NCBI GenBank assembly: GCA_029012165.1
Contig: JAQXLO010000247.1
Coordinates: 1-27,017, forward strand
Direction of reading: 5' to 3'
DNA from: Oscillospiraceae bacterium
Lineage (GTDB): Bacteria; Bacillota; Clostridia; Oscillospirales; Acutalibacteraceae
DNA length: 27,017 nt
Shown here piece by piece: positions 15,283-22,203 of this stretch (the stretch's first letter is position 1; each line of letters begins with the position of its first letter). Under the pieces are notes generated by a model. That model saw nothing but the letters and a program-made list of their open reading frames with translations. It did no database searches and was not told where the DNA came from. A program made the position numbers and the translations under genes.

Positions 15283-17285
15283 AATTTGCCCTCGTCGGAA
15301 ACCAGAACTGCGGTAAAACCACCCTCTTCAACGCCCTGACCGGCTCCAACCAGCACGTCGGCAACTTCCCCGGCGTCACGGTGGACAGCAAGTACGGCGC
15401 CGTCAAGGGCGCTGCCGACTGCACCGTGGTCGATCTGCCGGGCATCTACTCCATCCGTCCCTACTCCCAGGAGGAGATCGTGACACGGGATTTCGTGCTC
15501 AACGAGCGGCCGGACGGCATCATCAACATCGTGGACGCCACCAACATCGAGCGCAACCTTTACCTGACTTTACAGCTGATCGAGCTGAAGATCCCCATGG
15601 TCATCGCCCTGAACATGATGGATGAGGTGCGCAGCAACGGCGGCACCGTGGACATCCGCAAAATGTCCGAGCAGCTGGGCATCCCCGTGATTCCCATCAG
15701 CGCCATCAAAAACGAGGGCGTTTCCGAGGTGGTGCGGCAGATCACCCATGTTGCCAAAAACCGCATTGCCCCGAAGGTCTACGACTTCTGTCCCGACGGT
15801 GCGGTGCACCGCTGTATCCATGCCGCCACCCACATCATCGAGGATCACGCCGAGCGCATCGGCGTTTCCGCCCGGTTCTGCGCCGTGAAGCTGATCGAGG
15901 GGGACGCCACCTTTGAGGAGCGGCTGGCGCTGTCTAAAAACGAGCAGGAGCTTTTGGAGCACAGCATCATCGAGATGGAGTTTGAAACGGGGCTGGATCG
16001 CAATGCCGCCCTCGCCGATATGCGCTACAACTTCATCGAAAAGGTCTGCGCCGCCACAGTCGTGCGCTGTCAAGAAAGCCGAGAACACAAACGCAGTGTC
16101 CGAATCGACAGCATCCTTACCCATAAATATCTCGCCCTGCCCGTATTTATTCTCATTTTGCTGGGCATTTTCTATCTGACCTTTGACGTGATCGGAAAGT
16201 TTCTCTCGGATCTGCTCGCCATGGGCATCGACGCTGTGACGGCGCTGGCCGACAGGGGACTTACCGCCTACGGCATCAACCCCGTTGTTCACAGTCTGAT
16301 TATCGACGGCATTTTCGAGGGTGTCGGCAGTGTGCTCAGCTTCCTGCCGATCATCGTGGTGCTGTTCTTCTTCCTGTCCGTTCTGGAGGACACGGGGTAC
16401 ATGGCGCGTGTGGCGTTCGTCATGGATAAGCTGCTGCGCAAGATCGGTCTTTCGGGACGCTCCTTCGTCCCCATGCTCATCGGCTTCGGCTGTTCCGTCC
16501 CGGCGATCATGGCGACCCGCACCCTGTCCTCGGAGCGGGATCGCAAGATGACCATCCTGCTGACCCCGTTCATGAGCTGCTCCGCCAAGATTCCCATCTA
16601 CGCCGTGTTCTGCGCCGCATTCTTTCAAAAGTACCGTGCGTTTGTCATGATCGGTCTGTACCTTTCGGGGATGCTTCTGGGCATCGTGATGGCGCTCCTG
16701 TTCAAGAACACCCTCTTTCGCGGCAAGCCCGTTCCCTTTGTGATGGAGCTACCCAACTACCGCCTCCCCTCCGCCAAGAGCGTGGGACTGCTGATGTGGG
16801 AAAAGGCAAGGGATTTTTTGCAAAAGGCGTTTACCGTCATTCTGCTGGCAACGGTCATCATCTGGTTTTTGCAGACCTTTGACGCCCGCCTGAATGTGGT
16901 GCAGGATAGTGCCGACAGTCTTTTGGCGGCGCTCGGCCGTTTGATCGCACCCATCTTCCGTCCCCTCGGCTTCGGCGATTGGCGCATCGCCACGGCGCTG
17001 TTGTCCGGCTTCACCGCCAAAGAAGCCGTGGTGTCCACGCTGGGCGTCCTGCTGGGCGTGAACAGTGCCGCCCTCCGTCAGGCGCTGACTGCCTGTTTCA
17101 CACCCCTGTCCGCCGTCAGCTTTCTGCTGTTCACCCTTTTGTATACGCCGTGCGTCGCCGCCGTTGCCACCCTGCGGCGTGAACTGGCGTCCCGCATCCA
17201 GACACTCGGCGTGGTGGTGCTGCAATGCGTCGTCGCTTGGGTCGTGGCATTTGGCGCATATCAGATCGGAGGAATCTTCGTATGA
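15279..17285 (+). CDS. feoB: Ferrous iron transporter FeoB
   Basis: A 668-residue protein with an N-terminal G domain and a C-terminal membrane domain. GTPase motifs: G1 GNQNCGKTT (7-15), G2 region PGVTVDSK with Thr34, G3 DLPG (52-55) and G4 NMMD (112-115). The helical regulatory region (about 160-265) is followed by two Gate regions and a core with around eight to ten membrane helices (EDTGYMARVAFVMDKLLRKI, GCSVPAIMATRTL, SGFTAKEAVVSTLG). It moves Fe2+ into the cell. Its length fits Firmicute FeoB, shorter than the E. coli protein. It overlaps feoA upstream and the small Cys-rich gene downstream, both by ATGA. Confidence 0.97.
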   Translation: MKFALVGNQNCGKTTLFNALTGSNQHVGNFPGVTVDSKYGAVKGAADCTVVDLPGIYSIRPYSQEEIVTRDFVLNERPDGIINIVDATNIERNLYLTLQLIELKIPMVIALNMMDEVRSNGGTVDIRKMSEQLGIPVIPISAIKNEGVSEVVRQITHVAKNRIAPKVYDFCPDGAVHRCIHAATHIIEDHAERIGVSARFCAVKLIEGDATFEERLALSKNEQELLEHSIIEMEFETGLDRNAALADMRYNFIEKVCAATVVRCQESREHKRSVRIDSILTHKYLALPVFILILLGIFYLTFDVIGKFLSDLLAMGIDAVTALADRGLTAYGINPVVHSLIIDGIFEGVGSVLSFLPIIVVLFFFLSVLEDTGYMARVAFVMDKLLRKIGLSGRSFVPMLIGFGCSVPAIMATRTLSSERDRKMTILLTPFMSCSAKIPIYAVFCAAFFQKYRAFVMIGLYLSGMLLGIVMALLFKNTLFRGKPVPFVMELPNYRLPSAKSVGLLMWEKARDFLQKAFTVILLATVIIWFLQTFDARLNVVQDSADSLLAALGRLIAPIFRPLGFGDWRIATALLSGFTAKEAVVSTLGVLLGVNSAALRQALTACFTPLSAVSFLLFTLLYTPCVAAVATLRRELASRIQTLGVVVLQCVVAWVVAFGAYQIGGIFV

Positions 17286-17428
17286 AACCGCTGGACTATA
17301 TACTGCTCGCCCTGATCGCCCTTGCCCTGTTTTTCGCTCTGCGCCATGTCCTGCGCCGCAAAAAAAGCGGCGGGTGCATCGGCTGTTCCTGCGGCTGCGG
17401 CAGCTGCAAAAGCTGTAAAAAATCATAA
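17282..17428 (+). CDS. FeoB-associated Cys-rich membrane protein
   Basis: A 48-residue protein: one membrane helix (about 5-20), a basic RRKK stretch, then CIGCSCGCGSCKSC with six cysteines at the C-terminus. Size, layout and position fit the FeoB-associated Cys-rich family found after feoB in Firmicutes. The start overlaps the feoB stop (ATGA, 17282-17285). The cysteines probably bind metal near the inner mouth of FeoB or act as an FeoC-like part; this is not proven for the family. Confidence 0.88.
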   Translation: MKPLDYILLALIALALFFALRHVLRRKKSGGCIGCSCGCGSCKSCKKS

Positions 17429-17439
17429 GGTATTTCCCT

Positions 17440-17487
17440 GCGGACTGTATTCAAAAACGGAAGAAAACAGTCCGCTTTTGCCTTTTT
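17440..17487 (+). terminator. Intrinsic terminator of the feo operon
   Basis: Stem GCGGACTGT (17440-17448) with ACAGTCCGC (17467-17475), followed by TTTTGCCTTTTT. Confidence 0.85.
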
Positions 17488-17520
17488 ACGGCACAAATTC
17501 CGACATTTTTCGGAAAACAG

Positions 17521-17548
17521 TTGACATTCAAAATTTTTTTGCTATAAT
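17521..17548 (+). promoter_or_regulatory. Sigma-A promoter of ktrBA
   Basis: TTGACA (17521-17526), 16 bp, TATAAT (17543-17548) with TGC directly before it. Both hexamers are perfect. The predicted start is near 17554-17555, leaving a leader of about 85 bases. Confidence 0.88.
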
Positions 17549-17572
17549 GCCGATTGTAAATCAACTTCATGA

Positions 17573-17609
17573 CTCAGGTATAAAAAGCGAGACTGCCTGA
17601 GCTTTTTTT
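17573..17609 (+). terminator. Terminator-like hairpin in the ktrB leader
   Basis: CTCAGG (17573-17578) pairs with CCTGAG (17596-17601), followed by C and seven Ts (17603-17609). It lies between the promoter and ktrB, beginning about 18 bases after the predicted start. The stem is short with a 17-base loop, so it would be a weak terminator or attenuator; it could also be a plain 5' structure. Confidence 0.5.
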
Positions 17610-17638
17610 ACGCACTGTTTCGTAGAAAGAAGTGAAAT

Positions 17639-18976
17639 ATCACGGATAAAATCGGGTCTCCGAGAAAGCACCTGTCCACCTTTCAGATCATCACCTTCGG
17701 CTTTCTCATCGTGATTCTTGTGGGAACCTTGTTTCTCATGCTCCCTATTTCCGCAAAAAACGGCAATGTGCCCTTCAGTCAGGCGCTGTTCACCTCCGTT
17801 TCCGCCGTGTGCGTGACGGGGCTGGTGGTGCAGGACACGGCAAGCTGCTGGACAGGGTTCGGACAGGCCGTGATCCTCCTGCTCATCCAGATCGGCGGTC
17901 TGGGTGTGGTGACCATGTCCGCCGCCTTTGCATTGCTGTCGGGCAAGCGGATCTCCCTGATGCAGCGCAGCACCATGCAGGAGGCGCTGTCCGTGCCGAA
18001 GGTCGGCGGGATCGTTCGGCTGACGGGCTTTATCCTGCGGGCGACCTTTTTGCTGGAGTTTCTCGGCGCCGCCGTTATGCTGCCCGTGTTTTACCGGGAC
18101 TACGAACCCCGGGGGATTTGGATGTCCGTGTTCCACTCCGTCTCGGCGTTCTGCAACGCCGGCTTTGACCTGACCGGCACCCCCGATGCGCCCTACGCCT
18201 CCCTGACCGCCTACAGGGGAAATCCCTTGATCAACGTGGTTATCATGCTGTTGATCATCATCGGCGGCATCGGCTTTTTCACCTGGGAGGATGTGGCGAC
18301 CAAGCGGCTGCACTTCCGGCGCTATCGGATGCAAAGCAAGGTCATCCTGCTGAGCACGGTGATCCTGATCTTCGTGCCCGCTTTCCTGATCTTTTTGTTT
18401 GAATACCCGCATCTGCCCGTGGGCGAACGGGTGCTGGCGGCGCTGTTCCAGTCTGTCACCGCCCGAACGGCAGGCTACAATACGGCAAACCTGAACGAAA
18501 TGTCCGAGGCAGGACGTGCGCTGATGATCATCCTCATGATGATCGGCGGCTCCCCCGGCTCCACGGCAGGCGGCATCAAAACGACCACCGCCGCCGTCCT
18601 GATCGCCAACTCCCTTGCCACCTTCCGCAGCAAGGAGGACGTGGATCTGTTCGGCAGGCGGGTGGGCGCCAACGTGGTGCGCAACGCCGCCACGGTCGTG
18701 GTGCTGTATGTGGTGCTGTTTTCCGTGGGCGGTCTTTGCATCAGCATCATCGAGGGTCTGCCGATTCTCACCTGCCTGTTTGAAACGGCGTCCGCTGTGG
18801 GCACCGTGGGTCTGACGCTGGGGATCACCCCCACGCTGTGCACCGCTTCGAGACTTATTTTGATCGTGCTGATGTTCTTCGGCAGAGTGGGCGGTCTGAC
18901 GTTGGTATTCGCCGCACTCTCCGGCCCTCACAGAAATGTATCGAGACTGCCGCTGGAAACCATCACAGTCGGCTGA
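17639..18976 (+). CDS. ktrB: KtrB/TrkH-type potassium channel subunit (non-standard start)
   Basis: A potassium-translocating subunit with four pore repeats, each with its selectivity glycine motif: AVCVTGLVV, FCNAGFDL, ARTAGYNT and SAVGTVGLTLG. The end (LPLETITVG) also fits KtrB. Homology extends upstream of the first in-frame ATG/GTG/TTG: the codons from 17639 read ITDKIGSPRKHLSTFQIITF and align with the usual N-terminus before helix 1. GTG 17711 would remove half of that helix and has no ribosome binding site. The likely start is ATC at 17639, behind AGAAAGAAG at normal spacing, giving 445 residues, close to Bacillus KtrB. A one-base change from ATG, or a sequence error, would explain it. 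The frame is closed upstream by TGA at 17633. It forms a K+ uptake system with KtrA downstream. Confidence 0.88.
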   Translation: MTDKIGSPRKHLSTFQIITFGFLIVILVGTLFLMLPISAKNGNVPFSQALFTSVSAVCVTGLVVQDTASCWTGFGQAVILLLIQIGGLGVVTMSAAFALLSGKRISLMQRSTMQEALSVPKVGGIVRLTGFILRATFLLEFLGAAVMLPVFYRDYEPRGIWMSVFHSVSAFCNAGFDLTGTPDAPYASLTAYRGNPLINVVIMLLIIIGGIGFFTWEDVATKRLHFRRYRMQSKVILLSTVILIFVPAFLIFLFEYPHLPVGERVLAALFQSVTARTAGYNTANLNEMSEAGRALMIILMMIGGSPGSTAGGIKTTTAAVLIANSLATFRSKEDVDLFGRRVGANVVRNAATVVVLYVVLFSVGGLCISIIEGLPILTCLFETASAVGTVGLTLGITPTLCTASRLILIVLMFFGRVGGLTLVFAALSGPHRNVSRLPLETITVG

Positions 18977-18987
18977 GGAGGAATACG

Positions 18988-19635
18988 ATGAAATCTATAC
19001 TGCTGATCGGAATCGGAAGATTCGGAAAACATATCGCCATGCAGCTCAACGCCATGGATCATCAGGTCATGGCGGTGGATCACGACGAAGAAAAGATCAA
19101 CGAGATTTTGCCCTATGTCACCAATGCGCAGATCGGCGACAGCACCAATGTGGAGTTTCTACGCTCTCTGGGCGTGGACAACTACGACGTCTGCATCGTG
19201 ACCATTGCCAACGATTTTCAAAGCTCTTTGGAGACCACCTCCCTTTTAAAGGAGCTGGGCGCCAAGCACGTTCTGTCCCGTGCGGCACGGGACGTGCAGG
19301 CCAAATTCCTGCTGCGCAACGGCGCAGACGACATCGTCTATCCGGAAAAGCAGATCGCCAAATGGACGGCCATCCGCTACAGCTCCAACCATATCCGTGA
19401 CTACATCGAGCTGGGCGAAAAGAACGCCATCATCGAGGTGTCGGTGCCGAAGTCCTGGGTCGGTTTGAGCATCCGGCAGCTGGACATCCGTCAAAAATAC
19501 CACGTCAACATCATCGCCATCAAGCAAAACGGTTCCATGAACACGACCGTGACCCCCGACATGGTTTTGACCTCCGACGAAAAAATCTTTGTCATCGGCG
19601 AATACAAGGCGCTGCAAAAGCTGTTTCATCTGTAA
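18988..19635 (+). CDS. ktrA: KtrA/TrkA-type potassium uptake regulatory subunit
   Basis: A 215-residue cytoplasmic protein with an RCK_N domain (Rossmann motif GIGRFG at 8-13, acidic AVDHDEEK at the end of beta-2) and an RCK_C domain (about 135-215). KtrA rings bind ATP/ADP through RCK_N to gate KtrB; in other Firmicutes the RCK_C domain binds cyclic di-AMP. One RCK pair per chain marks it as KtrA-like rather than full-length TrkA. The start follows GAGGAGGAA, 11 bases after ktrB. Confidence 0.93.
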   Translation: MKSILLIGIGRFGKHIAMQLNAMDHQVMAVDHDEEKINEILPYVTNAQIGDSTNVEFLRSLGVDNYDVCIVTIANDFQSSLETTSLLKELGAKHVLSRAARDVQAKFLLRNGADDIVYPEKQIAKWTAIRYSSNHIRDYIELGEKNAIIEVSVPKSWVGLSIRQLDIRQKYHVNIIAIKQNGSMNTTVTPDMVLTSDEKIFVIGEYKALQKLFHL

Positions 19636-19651
19636 TTTTTTCCGAACCGAC

Positions 19652-19697
19652 AAGCCCTGCGGACACCGCACACAGCGGGACCCGCAGGGCTTCATTT
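19652..19697. terminator. Terminator between ktrA and the convergent AMP-ligase gene
   Basis: An 11-bp stem pairs AAGCCCTGCGG (19652-19662) with CCGCAGGGCTT (19682-19692), followed on the plus strand by CATTTTAT. It ends ktrBA; it may also serve the minus operon, though its T tract in that direction is poor. Confidence 0.75.
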
Positions 19698-19705
19698 TAT
19701 CCTGT

Positions 19706-21139
19706 TCAGCTCTTGCAAAGGGTGGCATCGGCACGCAGGGGAACGAGCGTATACGCCTGAATGCGGTTCTTTTTGGCGGCGTAGGCGTTGTATGCCGCCA
19801 GCAGTCCGTCGGGATCGGGCGTGCCGTTTTCCGCAAATGTCAGGGTGCATTCCAGCCGTCGGTTTTTGCCGAACACCCGCACGGACACAAGCTGCGGACA
19901 AAGGGAGCGCAGCTTGTTTTCAATATCCTCCGGAAAAATATTCTCCCCGTCCTCCCCGATGAGCACACGCTTTTTTCTGCCGGTGAGATAGAGTTTGCCG
20001 TTTCGGATATAGCCGCAGTCGCCGGTGATGAAGTAGCCGTCCTCGGTGAACGCCTTGGCGGTCAGCGCAGGGTTTTCGGCGTAGCCCAAAAACACAGCCT
20101 CCCCCTTGGCGACGATATCGCCCACGCCCTGCGCATCCGGGCGCAGAATGCGCACGTCCAAATTTTCATAGATCGTGCCCATGCTCTCAAAATCATCCCT
20201 GTTGGGGTACTCCACGCTGAAGGAGGACGCCGTTTCCGTCATGGCATACGCCTCCGCCATCGGCAGTCCGTGTTCCTTATAAAAGCGGCGCAGCTGCGGG
20301 TCAAAGCGGGAACCGCCGCAAAACAGGTAGCGTATGCGCCTGCCGAAGGCTTCGGAAATCCGTTCCCCGTACTGTTCATAGAGCCGGCGAAAGATCAGCG
20401 GCACGGCGCAGAACATGGTGGGTTCCACCTGCAAAAGCTCCTGCGCCATGGTTTCGATGGAACTGCACAGATAGAGCTGTGCGCCGGAAAAGAAGCAGTA
20501 CAAAAAGTTGCAGATGTTGGCGTAGGTGTGGTGCAGGGGCAAAAATAGGTAAATGACATCCGTCTTGCAGAAAGGCGCACGCCGGTACAGCGGCTCCCAG
20601 CCGGCCAAGATGTTGCGCATGGAAAGCATGACCGCTTTCGGGTTCGCCGTGGTGCCGCTGGAAAAGACGATCTTGCAGCAGGCATCGGGATCTCTTTTGG
20701 GGAAATCGGGCAGAGAAGCCGCCGATTTTGCGGGGAGGATCTCCTGAAAGCTGAAAAACTGCACGTTTGGGCACTGTCTCGCCGCCTCGTCGATCACCGG
20801 CTGCGTCATCGGGTCGTACAGGACGGCGGACACATGGATCAGCTCCAGCATCTCCGCCAGCTCCTGTGCGGAGGTGGCAAAGGAGACGTTGACGCTCGTG
20901 CCCACAAACGCCAGCACCGCCAGATCGGCGAGCATGAGCCGGGTGCTGTTTTTGCCGAACAGCACGATCCGTTTCCCCGCAAGTCCCAGCTCCAAAAGCT
21001 TTGCCGCAAGGGACGCCGCCTGCTCAAGAAAAGCGCCATAGGTGATCGGGCAATACACCCCGTTTTTCTTTTCAAAAATAAAATCCCGGTCGTGCCACTT
21101 GCGATGCGCTGTGCGAAGCAGCGCCTGAAAATCCGTCAT
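19706..21139 (-). CDS. AMP-forming acyl-CoA synthetase/ligase family protein
   Basis: A 477-residue ANL-superfamily adenylating enzyme. Motifs: P-loop A3 FSSGTTANPK (159-168), A5 YAMTETAS with Glu302, A7 GYFITGD with Asp374, A8 around RKK (388-390) and GENIFPEDIE. The family activates a carboxylic acid as acyl-AMP and usually passes it to CoA. The small C-terminal domain is cut very short: the chain ends TLCKS, with Lys476 where the A10 lysine would be, so there is almost nothing after it. The gene is last in a four-gene operon and overlaps the acyltransferase by ATGA (21136-21139). It may supply the acyl donor for that acyltransferase. Substrate unknown. Confidence 0.88.
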   Translation of the reverse strand: MTDFQALLRTAHRKWHDRDFIFEKKNGVYCPITYGAFLEQAASLAAKLLELGLAGKRIVLFGKNSTRLMLADLAVLAFVGTSVNVSFATSAQELAEMLELIHVSAVLYDPMTQPVIDEAARQCPNVQFFSFQEILPAKSAASLPDFPKRDPDACCKIVFSSGTTANPKAVMLSMRNILAGWEPLYRRAPFCKTDVIYLFLPLHHTYANICNFLYCFFSGAQLYLCSSIETMAQELLQVEPTMFCAVPLIFRRLYEQYGERISEAFGRRIRYLFCGGSRFDPQLRRFYKEHGLPMAEAYAMTETASSFSVEYPNRDDFESMGTIYENLDVRILRPDAQGVGDIVAKGEAVFLGYAENPALTAKAFTEDGYFITGDCGYIRNGKLYLTGRKKRVLIGEDGENIFPEDIENKLRSLCPQLVSVRVFGKNRRLECTLTFAENGTPDPDGLLAAYNAYAAKKNRIQAYTLVPLRADATLCKS

Positions 21140-22203
21140 CCTTCCACAGCCCTTTCCAACAGTACATATTCATATTTTGCCTCCAGCAGATCATCGCCGT
21201 AGTTCTGCGTGACCTTTCCGTCCCGGGCAAGGGCGCCGATGCTCGGCAGTCCCGTGCCCCGCAGAGCGTCCATGATCGAGCCGACCAGCGCTTTGCCCAG
21301 CCCCTTGTGCGCCTGATCCACGCCCATGTACAGCATGACATACTCCTGCGGGTCTGCCTTGGTGCGCAGGATCTTCACGATGTTCAGGGGATTCAGATGG
21401 TAGACCGCATTGCCGAAGTTGGGCACACTCAAAAAGAAGCCCACCATTTTGCCCTTGTAGTAGGCGAGCTTGACCATCTGCGGGAGCATGATGGTCTTGT
21501 AGCTGGAAAACATGGAGACAAAGTCGGCTTTTTCAATGGGCTTGTAGGTGGGGAAATCCTTGTACAGCTCAGTGAGCAAACCGTACAGCTCGTCGATGAT
21601 CTGTGCGTAGTCGTTCATGTCCGGGCTGATGATCTCATACCCCTCCTGCAAAAATTTTTGCAGACGGTCGCTGTACTTCTCGTTGGTATAGCTTTCTTCG
21701 ATGGGGCGGTACATATTGGACGTGTAGTGATGCCAGACGGAAAAACCGTTGTCGGTGAACTGCTTGAGATACCAGCTTTGGTTGTACGGCTCGCCGGTGT
21801 AGGGCGGGATGTTGAAAAAGTTGGTTTTCAGGCGGTACTTGATCCAAAAAGAGGCGTCCACGGGTCCCACCAAACGGGAGCATCCCCGGCTTTTGGCGAA
21901 GCTGTACGCCGTGTCAAACAGGAACTTGGCCGCACGGTCGTTGTGGACGCACTCATAAAAGCCGAGGTACGCCGTGTCGTCCTGCGGGTAGGTGGTGATG
22001 GCAAAGCGGCCGACGACCGTTTCCCCATCGTAGGCCAAAAACTTGTCCAGCGTGAAGTATTTGCTCAAGGGATGGGTGCCCAGCAGCAGCTGCTTCGTCT
22101 GCTTGGGATCCTCCGTGTTTCTGTCCGCCGCATACAGGCGTTTGGGCAGGGACAGAAAATCCTCCACATATTTTTTCTCTTTTTCAAACCGGATGCATCT
22201 CAT
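21136..22203 (-). CDS. GNAT-type acyltransferase, YghO-like two-domain form
   Basis: A 355-residue protein. The N-terminal half has FLAYDGETVVGRFAIT, YLGFYECVHN and RLVGPVDASF; the C-terminal half carries the GNAT CoA-binding motif VDQAHKGLGKAL (about 294-305). This two-part layout resembles the YghO-like GNAT group as I remember it. The start is ATG 22203, seven bases after AAAGGAGAG; an upstream TTG would include the ribosome binding site. It overlaps the PEP-synthase-like gene upstream and the AMP-ligase gene downstream, both by four bases. A GNAT acyltransferase next to an acyl-activating ligase suggests transfer of an activated acyl group to an amine or alcohol; the acceptor is unknown. 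Confidence 0.75.
   Translation of the reverse strand: MRCIRFEKEKKYVEDFLSLPKRLYAADRNTEDPKQTKQLLLGTHPLSKYFTLDKFLAYDGETVVGRFAITTYPQDDTAYLGFYECVHNDRAAKFLFDTAYSFAKSRGCSRLVGPVDASFWIKYRLKTNFFNIPPYTGEPYNQSWYLKQFTDNGFSVWHHYTSNMYRPIEESYTNEKYSDRLQKFLQEGYEIISPDMNDYAQIIDELYGLLTELYKDFPTYKPIEKADFVSMFSSYKTIMLPQMVKLAYYKGKMVGFFLSVPNFGNAVYHLNPLNIVKILRTKADPQEYVMLYMGVDQAHKGLGKALVGSIMDALRGTGLPSIGALARDGKVTQNYGDDLLEAKYEYVLLERAVEG

Noticed and set aside
17549..17638. Cyclic di-AMP (ydaO-type) riboswitch upstream of ktrB
   Set aside because: The predicted leader is about 85 bases and I cannot find the conserved multi-stem core; only one short hairpin is visible.
17711..17713. GTG as the ktrB start codon
   Set aside because: It has no ribosome binding site and would delete half of the first membrane helix, while the codons before it match the family N-terminus.
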